DNA from: Caballeronia sp. SEWSISQ10-4 2
Lineage (GTDB): Bacteria; Pseudomonadota; Gammaproteobacteria; Burkholderiales; Burkholderiaceae
Direction of reading: 5' to 3'
Length of the DNA stretch: 64,000 nucleotides
NCBI RefSeq assembly: GCF_030464885.1
Contig: NZ_JALPRJ010000022.1
Span: 58,350-122,349, forward strand
Under the pieces are notes generated by a model. It did no database searches. It was given only the letters and a program-made list of their open reading frames with translations, and had not been told where the DNA came from. This document shows positions 50,702 to 59,936 of this stretch, piece by piece (within the stretch, counting starts at the first letter, position 1; the number at the start of each line of letters is the position of its first letter). A program made the translations under genes and the position numbers.

Positions 50702-52840
50702 ATGAAGGTAAGCTTGCGCCGAACCCATGCAGCCGTACTTTCTGCCATTGCATTGTTAACAGTGGTTTCAATTCCCGGATGGGCTCAATCGGTCCCGTCA
50801 CCGACAGCGCAAGCTGCAACGGCTGGTGACCCTCCAGGCCGCGTCGCACGTCTTAACTACTTAGACGGCAGCGTGACCATGGAACCCGCTGGTGCGACCG
50901 ACTGGTCTTACGCTCAACTGAACCGTCCGCTCACGACCGGTGATCAACTATGGGTAGACAGTGGTGCGCGCGGCGAACTGCATGTTGGATCGACGGCTCT
51001 GCGGGTGGGTCAGCAGACGGCGTTGAGCATGGTCAATATCGACGACCGGAATTTGCAGTTGAAGGTAACGCAAGGCACGCTCTCAACGCGTGTCCGTACG
51101 TTGCCGGCCGGGCAGACCATCGAAATAGATACACCTAACGTCGCCATGCAGGCGTCGAGCCCGGGTGAATTTCGTGTTGATGTCGCGCCCGACGGCAATT
51201 CAACCACGGTGACGTTGCGCGCAGGCACGGCCACACTTTACGGCGACGGCGGTGCGGTGCAGATGACTGCAGGCCAGCAGATCACGTTCACTGGCGTGAA
51301 TCTGCAGCAACAGGCCAGTGGATCGGCGCCCGGTCCCGATGGCTTCGACCAATGGGTAGTGAGTCGCGATCGTGCGGAAGATGCTTCGGCATCCGCACGA
51401 TATGTGTCGCGGGAGATTCCCGGTTACGAGGATCTGGATGCGAACGGCACATGGCGCAGTGATCCGACGTACGGCGAGGTCTGGGTTCCGACTGTCGCGG
51501 TATCCGCGCAATGGGCACCGTATCGCGAGGGTCACTGGACGTGGATTGCGCCGTGGGGCTGGACCTGGATCGACGACGCTCCCTGGGGCTTCGCGCCTTT
51601 CCACTATGGTCGCTGGGCACATCTCGGCGATGCCTGGGCGTGGGTGCCGGGGCCGGTGGTGGTCGCGCAGCCGGTGTATGCACCGGCGCTGGTGGCATTC
51701 GTTGGTGGTGGAGGCGGTGGTTCGCACTGGGGTGTCGACCTGGCGATAGGCGGTGCCGTGGGCGCAGGGGTGGCGTGGTTTGCGCTGGGTCCGCATGAGC
51801 CGTGGCATCCGGGATCCGGTTATAGCCCAAGCTATTACAACCGGGTTAACAACGTGAACATCACGAATGTGCACAACACGACCATCGTCAACAACATCAC
51901 GAACATACACAACACTTATATCAATCAGCGAGTGCCCGGCGCCATCACCGCCGTGCCCGCAAACACGTTCGTGCATGGCGAGCCGGTAGCACGGGCGTCG
52001 CACGTCCTGACGGCGCAGCAGATTGACCGGGCGCAGATCGGGGCGGGTACGCCTGGCATCGCGCCGGTACGCGGCAGCTTCACGGGCGGAATGCGACCCG
52101 CCAATGCCGGTGCGCCTGCGCTGGTCGCGCAACGGCAAGTCGTGGCTACCCGTGCGCCGGTTGTGCCTGCTGCATACCGGGACACGCTGGCACAACGCTT
52201 TGCCGGCAGCGGCGGTCGTATCGCAGGCGCCGGTGAGCCGATCGTGCGCACGACAGTACCTGCATCCTTCGTGCGTCCGTTGAACCACGGCGCGCCTGCG
52301 TCGCCGCAAGGCTATCGTCTGGTGAACAGAACGCAAGCGCGTCCGGTTCAAGTGCAAGGCGCGCCAGCTGGGAACGTTCAACCGAATGCGCCACGCGAGG
52401 AAGCGCACGCGCCGCAAGCTCCGCATACTGCTGAAGTCATGCAACAGCATGCGCCTTTAGCCGCTGAGAATGGCGCACAGCGTGCGCCTTTGGCCGCTCA
52501 AAATAGTGCGCCGCGTGCGCCGGCCGAAAACGTTAGCCACGAGCCCGCGGTACATGCTCCCCGTCCTGCCCAGAACGAGCCCCAAGATGTACGGCAAGAG
52601 CAACAAGCGCAACCGCCGCACGCGCCGAATGCCCAGCAACAGCATGCCGCGCGGCAAGCTGCGCCTCGTGGCGACGAACATCCGGTGCAGCACGCGCCTC
52701 CTGTCGCGCAGCCGGTATCGCATGTGGAAAGGCCTCAGCCTGCCCGTCCGCCGGTTCAGCAGGAAGCGCATCGGGCGGAGCCGCCGCATCCACGGCCGGA
52801 GGCTCATCCGCCCGCACAGAAGGAAGAGCATCCGAAGTGA
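50702..52840 (+). CDS. FecR-domain, DUF6600-type secreted protein
   Basis: 712 residues with signal peptide (AVLSAIALLTVVSIPGWA). A FecR-like domain follows (RVARLNYLDGSVTMEP, ATLYGDGGAVQMTAGQQITF). Next is a Trp-rich region with Y/W-P repeats: WVPTVAVSAQWAPYREGHWTWIAPWGWTWIDDAPWGFAPFHYGRWAHLGDAWAWVPGP, quoted in brief as WAPYREGHWTWIAPWGWTW; this is the DUF6600 signature. The C-terminal 150 residues are Ala/Pro/Gln/His-rich, low complexity. Homologues are common in beta-proteobacteria; function unknown, probably in the periplasm or surface. Confidence 0.85.
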   Translation: MKVSLRRTHAAVLSAIALLTVVSIPGWAQSVPSPTAQAATAGDPPGRVARLNYLDGSVTMEPAGATDWSYAQLNRPLTTGDQLWVDSGARGELHVGSTALRVGQQTALSMVNIDDRNLQLKVTQGTLSTRVRTLPAGQTIEIDTPNVAMQASSPGEFRVDVAPDGNSTTVTLRAGTATLYGDGGAVQMTAGQQITFTGVNLQQQASGSAPGPDGFDQWVVSRDRAEDASASARYVSREIPGYEDLDANGTWRSDPTYGEVWVPTVAVSAQWAPYREGHWTWIAPWGWTWIDDAPWGFAPFHYGRWAHLGDAWAWVPGPVVVAQPVYAPALVAFVGGGGGGSHWGVDLAIGGAVGAGVAWFALGPHEPWHPGSGYSPSYYNRVNNVNITNVHNTTIVNNITNIHNTYINQRVPGAITAVPANTFVHGEPVARASHVLTAQQIDRAQIGAGTPGIAPVRGSFTGGMRPANAGAPALVAQRQVVATRAPVVPAAYRDTLAQRFAGSGGRIAGAGEPIVRTTVPASFVRPLNHGAPASPQGYRLVNRTQARPVQVQGAPAGNVQPNAPREEAHAPQAPHTAEVMQQHAPLAAENGAQRAPLAAQNSAPRAPAENVSHEPAVHAPRPAQNEPQDVRQEQQAQPPHAPNAQQQHAARQAAPRGDEHPVQHAPPVAQPVSHVERPQPARPPVQQEAHRAEPPHPRPEAHPPAQKEEHPK

Positions 52841-53249
52841 GCCGGTAACGCTGCTATGGGGTTGGCCGTCGGTCTTGTTCGTCTCGGCGAGCATGATTGA
52901 CGGCTTGCCGGAGAGTGCAGGTCGAGCCGGGGCGAGTGCTGATCGTGCCCCGCCTTATGCGTCGACGTTGGGTCGAGTACGTCATACCTGCGCAACTTTG
53001 TTCTGCTAGCTTCTAGTGCGCTTAGAGACGGTTAGCCTATAGCGTCGGGCGCAGGCATATGAGTGAATTCCTTAGTCGCTAAAGCCAACGGGTTTTTTGT
53101 CTACCCGCCAAGCGCTGCGATAATCCCGGACATCCTGGTAAGAAGCGATTGCACCAAGCCATCGCCATCGCCTGTCCTTGTCTTGCCGGACCTGGCACTA
53201 AACCCCACTTGCTATGCGAATAACGAGTCTTAACGGCGGAACCTAGTCT
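52841..53249. other. 409-base gap without gene
   Basis: Nothing recognised apart from weak hairpin-forming sequence soon after the DUF6600 stop. GGCGGA at 53235-53240 is the ribosome site of the DUF4337 gene. Confidence 0.4.
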
Positions 53250-53810
53250 ATGTCGAATGAACACGCCCCTCACGAGCATGCAGTTGAACATGCTGCGCAT
53301 GCAGGCGATCCACTCTCACGATGGGTGGCCGTTTTTACCGCCATTCTTGCAGCTATATCGGGTCTTTTGCACTATGAGGAAGGGGTCCTGCAAACGAAGT
53401 CCTTGCTGTTCAAGAACGACGCCGTGCTGCTACAAAGCAAAACGAGTGACGAATGGAATCTTTATCAGGCGCAATCCAGCAAGGGACACCTGATGGAGCT
53501 CGCTGCCGAGTTGTCCGGTCCGGAAAAGCAGGCGTATTACCGCGACCAGATCGCCAAATACGAGCAGCGAAAGAAGGAGATCCAGGCCAAGGCGCACGAT
53601 ATGGAAAAGCAGGTGGAGGAAGCGAACCTGCAATCCGAGCGCAAAGAGCATCCGCAACACATGTTCGGTCAGGCGCTTGCGTTAATCAACGTGGCGATTT
53701 CGCTAGCGGCTATTACGTCGCTCACAAGCAGTCGCAAGCTGTTCGTGCTTGCGGGCTTGGCGGGCGTTGCGGGGATCGGCGTGTCGATTGCCGCGTTCTT
53801 GAATATCTGA
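53250..53810 (+). CDS. DUF4337 domain membrane protein
   Basis: 186 residues. His-rich N-terminus (SNEHAPHEHAVEHAAHAGD), a membrane segment (WVAVFTAILAAISGLLHY), a charged coiled coil (residues about 75-130, with KTSDEWNLYQAQSSKGHLMELAAEL and KYEQRKKEIQAKAHDMEKQVEEA), and two C-terminal membrane segments. This arrangement with the DEWNLYQAQS motif is DUF4337. Function unknown. Confidence 0.88.
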   Translation: MSNEHAPHEHAVEHAAHAGDPLSRWVAVFTAILAAISGLLHYEEGVLQTKSLLFKNDAVLLQSKTSDEWNLYQAQSSKGHLMELAAELSGPEKQAYYRDQIAKYEQRKKEIQAKAHDMEKQVEEANLQSERKEHPQHMFGQALALINVAISLAAITSLTSSRKLFVLAGLAGVAGIGVSIAAFLNI

Positions 53811-53837
53811 ACCGGTACGCCTGGTTCACCGCTTGGG

Positions 53838-54470
53838 CTAGGTCCCTGGGCACGCCACGGCGCGATGGTTCAGGTCCTGGTGCTCGACACTAAACGCCGC
53901 ATTGATCTTGTCCGTACTTTGCGTGAGGCGCAGCACATAGATGCTGTCGTAATCCGCACTTGCCCAATTAGGTATGCTTGCCGGATCGCCGCCGGCGTCG
54001 CCAACGATCTGGCGGGCGAGTGCCTCAATGATCTTGTGCTCCCAGGCGACAACGACCAGGCTGCTTTTGTATTGAGGCGCCAGCAAGGTCGTGCGCAGAT
54101 CGTCGGTTTTGGAAAAACCAATCGATGCGTTCACGGGCAGACCAAAGTAAATAGCGGTCGGCTCGATTGTCGCTAACGGGCGAACATAGTCGTACTTCGT
54201 GCCGTTATCGTTCTTTTGCTTAGCCGGATCGGGCGCGAAGATAAAGTCTGGTTTTCCGTACTTGCTCTTAATGACCTGGGGCAAAGCAAGCGCGCGATTC
54301 AGACCTTGGCAACTCAGTTGACCGAGCCCGGTAGAAGGTTTTTCCCCGTGTCGAACCATGACGATTGTCTCGACGGTGTCGGCAGCGGCGTATGCCGGTA
54401 TTGACCCGAGCGTCGTAATGGCGAGCATTAGCGATAGACCCCTGAACTGCGGGCGGCTGCAATTTTTCAT
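53838..54470 (-). CDS. Periplasmic histidine phosphatase family protein
   Basis: 210 residues from ATG 54470 (a longer in-frame start exists at 54512). Signal peptide with hydrophobic SLMLAITTLGSIPAYAAA. The catalytic RHG motif is in IVMVRHGEKPS, and the second His in VVVAWEHKIIEALA. These are histidine (acid) phosphatases or phosphoglycerate mutase-like proteins. Secretion suggests a periplasmic phosphatase; substrate is not known. It converges with the DUF4337 gene. Confidence 0.85.
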   Translation of the reverse strand: MKNCSRPQFRGLSLMLAITTLGSIPAYAAADTVETIVMVRHGEKPSTGLGQLSCQGLNRALALPQVIKSKYGKPDFIFAPDPAKQKNDNGTKYDYVRPLATIEPTAIYFGLPVNASIGFSKTDDLRTTLLAPQYKSSLVVVAWEHKIIEALARQIVGDAGGDPASIPNWASADYDSIYVLRLTQSTDKINAAFSVEHQDLNHRAVACPGT

Positions 54471-54649
54471 GAACGGTCCAGCCATGTGGCGTGTGAGCCG
54501 CGATTCTAGCAATTCTAGGCCCGGCGTCCCTTAAGTGAGGCCAAGCGGACCGTGAGTTATTGCAAAGCAAGCCGCGCTATCTTCCCCCGGCTTGGCCCGA
54601 AGGCTTGGTCTGTACCCAATCCCTCGCACGTGGCGAGGGGCACAACCGG

Positions 54650-55480
54650 TCACCGCTTCACTGCCAGATAAGCACGGCTCAGGGCCGGCCGGCTATGTAC
54701 CCACAATCGCGATGCAAGCCACGACGGCGGCCGGTTACGCACTTCCAGCCGATAAATCGAACATTCGCTGGCTTGCTCCTGCCCGCGAACATTCGGACCC
54801 ATCTCGCACGTGTAGAAGTGCCGAAAACCCGTTTCGCGAGCGACTCGCCGGTAGTCGTCGTCGTAGTAACCTTGAGGCCAGCAAAGATGGTCGGAGGCCT
54901 CGCCCAAACGCGTTTCGAGCGCCGCACGTGCAGTGAGCAGGTCACGTTTCAACGACGCACATTTCTCTTCGCGGTTGGGCGCGACTTTATCCCAGCGCAC
55001 GTGGCTATGCGTGTGGCTATGAAACTCGAACGTGCCCGCGTGACGCATGGCATCGATCTCGGACCATCGCAGGATTGCGCGATCAGCTTCCCCGTTCTCG
55101 ATAGCCCGTTCGCCTTCGTGATGATCCAGCAACTCAGGAAGTTCATCGCCTGAGTGCGCGTGAGCGCGTGGCGCTCCATCGCCGGGCCAGCTCGTGACCA
55201 GAAAGCACAAGGCGGAAAAACCGTGCTGCTGCAGCACCGGATGGGCATGGACCCAGTTGTCGAGATAACCGTCGTCAAAGGTCAGGACCACGGACTTCGC
55301 TGGCAACGATGCCCCGGCCAGATACGCGCTCAATTGCTTGGCGCCTACTGTCCGATAACCCGCTTGAGCGAGATAGGCCATCTGAGCCGCAAAGTGATCG
55401 GGCGAGACTGTGATCATTCCCGGCGAGGTGCTGATGTGGTGATACATCAGCACAGGAACCGCATTCGCTTGCCGTCTCAC
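54650..55480 (-). CDS. Polysaccharide deacetylase (CE4-like)
   Basis: 276 residues from GTG 55480, which overlaps the stop of the glycosyltransferase gene (GTGA). NodB homology domain: VPVLMYHHISTSP, VVLTFDDGYLDNW (catalytic Asp and metal-binding Asp in TFDDGY), FEFHSHTHSHVRW (metal-binding His pair H-x3-H), and CWPQGYYDDDYRRVARETGFRHFYT. Deacetylates N-acetylglucosamine polymers. Coupled with the glycosyltransferase, so possibly involved in an exopolysaccharide or surface glycan. Confidence 0.9.
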   Translation of the reverse strand: MRRQANAVPVLMYHHISTSPGMITVSPDHFAAQMAYLAQAGYRTVGAKQLSAYLAGASLPAKSVVLTFDDGYLDNWVHAHPVLQQHGFSALCFLVTSWPGDGAPRAHAHSGDELPELLDHHEGERAIENGEADRAILRWSEIDAMRHAGTFEFHSHTHSHVRWDKVAPNREEKCASLKRDLLTARAALETRLGEASDHLCWPQGYYDDDYRRVARETGFRHFYTCEMGPNVRGQEQASECSIYRLEVRNRPPSWLASRLWVHSRPALSRAYLAVKR

Positions 55481-56571
55481 GCCTGAGGCCGCCGTTCGCT
55501 AATGCCGCGCCGGTAGAAGTCGATGGTTTCGTCGGCCATGCCGTCGATCGTGAAACTGGCATCGGTCAGCAGGCGTCCCGCCGCGCCGAGCTGCGCGCGC
55601 AGTCTCGGGTTATCGATCAGGCGGCCAATGGCCGCTCGCAACGCCTCTATGTCATGCGGCGGCACGAGCAGGCCGTTCACGTTGTGCGTAATCAGTTCAG
55701 GCACGCCGTCGACGTCCGTGCCGATGACCGGCAAGCCTGCCGCCATCGCTTCAATATAGGACTGACCCAATGCTTCCTGATGCGTCGGCAGCACGAAGAA
55801 ATCGCAGCCCCGCAGCACGTTCGGTATGTCCGTGCGAAAGCCCAGCAAATGGATACGCTTGCCAAGCCCGAATCCGTCGACGATGTTCTTGATCTTGTCG
55901 AACCACGGCCCGTCGCCCGCCATCACGACATGCAGGTTCGGACGTTCTGCGAGCATGGGCCGGACTGCATCGATCAGATCCTCATGGCCCTTCTTATCGC
56001 GCACGATGGCAACCATGCCCGCGATGATAGCGTCGGCACCGAGCCCGAGTTCCGTACGCAAGGTGGAATGCGAAAGGGCTTCGGGTTTGACGATACCGTC
56101 GTAGATCGTTTCGACGCGACTCTTCGATACGCCCGCTGAAATCAGGTATTCCCGCACGTGGCGACTCACCGCAATGACGCGATGCGGAATCCACGTATAG
56201 GTGGCAAGCGAGCTGATGGGCAAGGCGAGGTGCCGCGTGCGGACCACCAGCGGCGTGCCGGCGAGCCGGCCGGCGGTTCCCGCAACGATGCTGTCGTGGC
56301 CGCTATGCGTGTTGAGCACGTCGAATTTGCGGCGCGACAGCAATGCCTTGACGGCCAGCATGGACGAGACGTCTGCTCCGCCTTTCATGCGCGCGTGGTG
56401 AACGGTGAAACCTTCCTCCTCGGCGCGCATGCCGAGCCGGGCGTCCTCAGGGCAGACGACTTCCACGGCGTGGCCACGGGAGCGCAATACGATCATCTCC
56501 TTGAGCGTCCGGTGTTCCTGGCCGCCCCAGCCCCTGGAGGACTCGCTATGCAGTATTCGTAATGCTTTCAT
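55477..56571 (-). CDS. GT4 family glycosyltransferase
   Basis: 364 residues behind GGAAGG. GT-B fold, GT4 type: LRILHSESSRGWGGQEHRTLKEM at the N-terminus with the GGQE motif, VEVVCPEDARLGMRAEE, then the C-terminal donor site VMAGDGPWFDKIKNIVDGFGLGKRIHLLGFR and DFFVLPTHQEALGQSYIEAMAAGLPVIGTDVDGVPELI, which has the conserved E-x7-E (EALGQSYIEAMA). Transfers a sugar from a nucleotide donor, likely to a lipid or glycan acceptor. Coupled to the deacetylase. Substrate unknown. Confidence 0.92.
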   Translation of the reverse strand: MKALRILHSESSRGWGGQEHRTLKEMIVLRSRGHAVEVVCPEDARLGMRAEEEGFTVHHARMKGGADVSSMLAVKALLSRRKFDVLNTHSGHDSIVAGTAGRLAGTPLVVRTRHLALPISSLATYTWIPHRVIAVSRHVREYLISAGVSKSRVETIYDGIVKPEALSHSTLRTELGLGADAIIAGMVAIVRDKKGHEDLIDAVRPMLAERPNLHVVMAGDGPWFDKIKNIVDGFGLGKRIHLLGFRTDIPNVLRGCDFFVLPTHQEALGQSYIEAMAAGLPVIGTDVDGVPELITHNVNGLLVPPHDIEALRAAIGRLIDNPRLRAQLGAAGRLLTDASFTIDGMADETIDFYRRGISERRPQA

Positions 56572-57151
56572 CTGTTCACTACCTTCCGGCAGCCCGTAAA
56601 CGTTCTGTAGTGGACGTAATATATAGTAATAATCCGCGTAAATCGTGGGCGAATTGAAAAAACGTCCGCGTGAACCTTACGGATGCAAGAGAGTTTCGGC
56701 GCGTTAGCCGAAACGTTGAACGCTGTCGGTTCAGCGCCGCGGCTGTCGATTTATTCCCTGTTAAATTGCAAACGTTTGCGAGGCGATCGGAAGAGTTTTT
56801 TTGATGTCATCTCGATCGAGAGAACCTGAAAGCCATTGACAACCGGTCGTCACATTCCTTCGGACTAAGAACGGAATGTCTTTTCGTTGCAACGCATGGG
56901 AAAGGTCGGGTAAGGAGTGTGTCAGGCGAACCGGTAGGGGAGAACTTCAGTGGCGACCTGAATCGCGCGAATCCGCGCGTCAAAGGATACGAATTTCGGT
57001 GTGCGGATACATATGCATGGAGTATGGCAGTCGACGATAGAATATATTTTACATTCCACTCGGCGCTTTGTACTCTCTGCCCGTTTCCAGTTCATCAAGT
57101 CGCTACGCCAGGCAAAGTCACACGGGCTTCTTAGCCTTTCAGGAGCGTTGA
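56572..57151. other. 580-base gap between divergent genes
   Basis: Contains promoters for the glycosyltransferase (minus) and the hydrolase (plus). The region near 56600-56660 is AT-rich (ACGTAATATATAGTAATAATCC). A 7-bp inverted repeat ACATTCC/GGAATGT lies at 56852-56879. No gene is convincing. AGGAG at 57141-57145 is the ribosome site of the next gene. Confidence 0.4.
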
Positions 57152-57988
57152 ATGTTTCTACACCGGCCGCGTTGGTTTCGGTTGTGCTTGTCGTTTGCGG
57201 TCATCTGCTGTCTCGCAGGCTCCCCTGTTTTTGGACGGGAAATTGCGCTGCATCACTCCTCGGCTGATGATGGCCTCGTAGAAGATCTGCCTTTGCAAGG
57301 CGGAGGTTTCCAGCGCGTTTTGTATTCCCCTGCCAGGCACGACACAAAAGGCATCATCGTCATGTTCCCGGGGGGCACCGGAGAGATCGACATTGAGAAG
57401 AGCGGACACGTCAAAAACGCGAAGAATTTTGTGGTGCGCTCGGACGATCTTTGGCGTGAACGAGGTTATGGCATCGTTCTGGTTGATGCTCTCGCACATC
57501 AGTCCATGCGAGGGCAGCGCAGTAGCGCTGCGTACGCAGAGCTAACGAAAAGGATTATTGAGTTTGCGCACAGGCAGGCGAATGTCCCGGTATGGGTACT
57601 CGGTACAAGTCAAGGGTCTATTGCCGCCATGAGCGCTGCGTCACACGCAGGAGGAACGCAGCTTGCCGGCCTGATCCTGACCGAGTCCGTGTCCATTCTC
57701 GGTGGATCTCACGAAACGGTTTTCGATGCGCATCCTGAAGATGTGCGCGTTCCTTCGCTTGTTGTCGCGAACATAGATGCTCGTTGCAAGGTTGCACCGC
57801 CTTCGATGGCTCAGTCAATCGCGCAAGCTATTCGCCACGCGCCAACTACAGTCTTGACCGTCAGCGGCGGCGAGCAACGTTCCCGGGATGACTGTGCCTC
57901 CTTATCTGCGCACGGCTACTATGGAATAGAAGAAAAGGTCGTCGATAACATCGTCGACTGGATGCAGAAAACGCAAAACCGGCCGTGA
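57152..57988 (+). CDS. Secreted alpha/beta hydrolase
   Basis: 278 residues with signal peptide (LCLSFAVICCLAGSPVFG). An alpha/beta hydrolase-like fold: KGIIVMFPGGTGEIDIE near the oxyanion region, GTSQGSIAAMSAASHAG with the nucleophile elbow G-x-S-x-G-like GTSQGS, and AHGYYGIEEKVVDNIVDWM near the C-terminus where the catalytic His would lie. Clear acid partner is not seen. Substrate unknown; homologues are annotated only as hypothetical or alpha/beta hydrolase. Confidence 0.75.
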   Translation: MFLHRPRWFRLCLSFAVICCLAGSPVFGREIALHHSSADDGLVEDLPLQGGGFQRVLYSPARHDTKGIIVMFPGGTGEIDIEKSGHVKNAKNFVVRSDDLWRERGYGIVLVDALAHQSMRGQRSSAAYAELTKRIIEFAHRQANVPVWVLGTSQGSIAAMSAASHAGGTQLAGLILTESVSILGGSHETVFDAHPEDVRVPSLVVANIDARCKVAPPSMAQSIAQAIRHAPTTVLTVSGGEQRSRDDCASLSAHGYYGIEEKVVDNIVDWMQKTQNRP

Positions 57989-58157
57989 TTTGAAGGGGTA
58001 TCGGTAACGAGCACGGCGTTCGTTAATCGGTATGCTCGCCCGAGCGGAGGACGCGGCGCGCGGCCACCCTCAAGGCTGCAGGTTGGCTCTAAACAGGGAA
58101 GGTCTATTGTCTGGCGTTGAATTAAGATTGAGGCCCTTACGAGCAAACTTGCAGCCA

Positions 58158-58760
58158 ATGATCCCCGACGCTTCCAGTTTTATCCAACCAACGCTAACAG
58201 GTTCCACTATCGAACTTCGCCCCCTGGACCAAGCTCATCAAGAGGCTCTGGTCGAGGCTGCGGCAGACGGTGAATTGTGGAATATGAAGGTGACGGTCGT
58301 GCCCGACCCCGAGACGGTCGGGCAGTACATTGCTACTGCGCTGGCAGGACAGCAGGCCGGAACAGTGATGCCGTTCGTTGTTGTCAAGCGTGAGACTGGG
58401 CAGATTGTTGGCAGCACCCGGTTCTGGAAAATTGATCGCGCTAATAGAAAGCTTGAAATCGGTCACTCGTGGCTCAGCGCCGCGGTGCAACGGTCGGGTG
58501 TCAATACTGAGGCGAAGTACCTTCTTTTGACTTACGCGTTCGAATCCATGAACGCCGTACGCGTTCAATTCACCACAGACGAACTAAACGAAAAGTCGAG
58601 AGCGGCGATCTTGCGCATTGGCGCGAAGCAGGAGGGAATCGTCCGGCACGAGCGCATCATGCCCGACGGCCGCAAGCGCAATTCGGTCCGGTTCAGCATC
58701 ATCGATTCCGAGTGGCCAGAGATAAAGACATTGCTGCAGCAGAAGATGAGAGCACGATAA
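58158..58760 (+). CDS. GNAT family N-acetyltransferase (RimJ/RimL-like)
   Basis: 200 residues from ATG 58158. It starts with the RimJ/L-like segment GSTIELRPLDQAHQEALVEAAADGELWNMKVT. The acetyl-CoA region is VVVKRETGQIVGSTRFWKIDRANRKLEIGHSWLSAAVQRSGVNTEAKYLLLTYAFESMNAVRVQFTTDELNEKSR, of which IGHSWLSAAVQRSGVNTEAKYLLL (in parts) is the core and the N-x-x-SRAAILRIGAKQEG motif follows. Transfers acetyl from acetyl-CoA to an amine. Target not known. Confidence 0.9.
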   Translation: MIPDASSFIQPTLTGSTIELRPLDQAHQEALVEAAADGELWNMKVTVVPDPETVGQYIATALAGQQAGTVMPFVVVKRETGQIVGSTRFWKIDRANRKLEIGHSWLSAAVQRSGVNTEAKYLLLTYAFESMNAVRVQFTTDELNEKSRAAILRIGAKQEGIVRHERIMPDGRKRNSVRFSIIDSEWPEIKTLLQQKMRAR

Positions 58761-59936
58761 GCCGGCCGGCAAACGACCGCTTGCGCAACGCAGCAAAACG
58801 CCTTTTGTTTCATTTTAAAGTCTTCTTCCAATAATAGTTATTTGAAAGAAAATAGTAAGAATTCTCTCGTACACAGATTAAGTGACCGCATTAATCAGTT
58901 CTAAAAAATTAGTCAGACAAAATAAGTCGGTTATATTTACCAATAATATTAACAAAAGGTAACATCATACAATTCCGATTGGTTAAGCAATGAATTATTC
59001 GTTTTCGCGCGGCAATTGGAGGCAGAAATTCCGAATATTGACGTCTTCTGGGATAAGAAGCTTTCGTCACATATCGTGTGAGGAACTATTACTTATTTCT
59101 AAGTCTTTTCCAACGTTACATGAATGAAACGTTTTTTTGCGAATATAATTCGTCCATCAAAGCACTCTGTAACTAATACCAGTCCGTCGCGAGACTTCTT
59201 CTGCATCGGGAACATTTGCGGAACGTGAAATGGACCATTGGTTCGAGGCGGTTGTTCTGCGCGAACACTTCGCTGGCTGTTATGGCGACGCAGCATTGAG
59301 GCAGCCTGCTTTGCGTAATCGGCCGAGGCTCGGATAAGTATCAAGGTTGCCTTGATCGACCAGGGCTCTGCCTGCTTTTGTGTACATGAAAGTGATTTAC
59401 TTATCATATAAATAGGTGTGCAAACTACTGGCATGAAATGAACGATCGCTGCATTCCTGGCAATGCGGCGCGCGGCCGTTGACAACCGTCCCGTGAAGGT
59501 TTCATGAAACCTCTGGGCGTCGGGTGATCGCGCTTGCGGCCCGGCTGTAGTCGTGCGCGTGACAGCAGGACGTTTTCGCCTGGCCGGATTTCGAGCAAGC
59601 GTCTCAGCGCGGTAAGTCCCATGGATTTGTCTTCGTGACCGCAGCACGTCAGGCGGTATGAATTCGACGTTAATTAGGATGACAGATTATATGAAGAGTT
59701 GTTTCCTGTAATTTAGCCGGTTCTCCATACACGAGAGTCTTGGCTATCTGGGAACCCGCGGAGTCAAAGGCACGTTCGGCATTTGCATGTCGAAGGGCGC
59801 CGTTCCTGCAGCACGATAGCAATCAGCACCATCCCCGGGTCAAATCTCTCTGCTCTACAAAAAGCGCGAACTCGGGACGACTTCGGTCGATCTTGATGAT
59901 CCTCGGGGAAAACACTTGTATCAGCACACACGGACG
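58761..59936. other. 1.2-kb AT-rich gap upstream of the glycosidase gene
   Basis: The first 300 bases (58800-59110) are strongly AT-rich against the surrounding genome. On the minus strand 59099-59407 could encode a 102-residue protein (start MISKSLS, ending HVTLEKT) but it matches no family and is not confident. The last part leads into the glycosidase gene. No RNA gene was recognised. Confidence 0.4.
59099..59407 (-). CDS. Doubtful small hypothetical protein
   Basis: 102 residues from ATG 59407. Central part ASADYAKQAASMLRRHNSQRSV and the C-terminal part DGLVLVTECFDGRIIFAKKRFIHVTLE have ordinary protein composition, while the longer upstream open frame is Arg-rich and unlike a real N-terminus. 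No family, weak ribosome site. Could be a real small gene or chance. Confidence 0.25.
   Translation of the reverse strand: MISKSLSCTQKQAEPWSIKATLILIRASADYAKQAASMLRRHNSQRSVRAEQPPRTNGPFHVPQMFPMQKKSRDGLVLVTECFDGRIIFAKKRFIHVTLEKT

Noticed and set aside
56919..57134. Small open frame upstream of the alpha/beta hydrolase
   Set aside because: No ribosome site and no family resemblance; it overlaps the expected promoter and leader.
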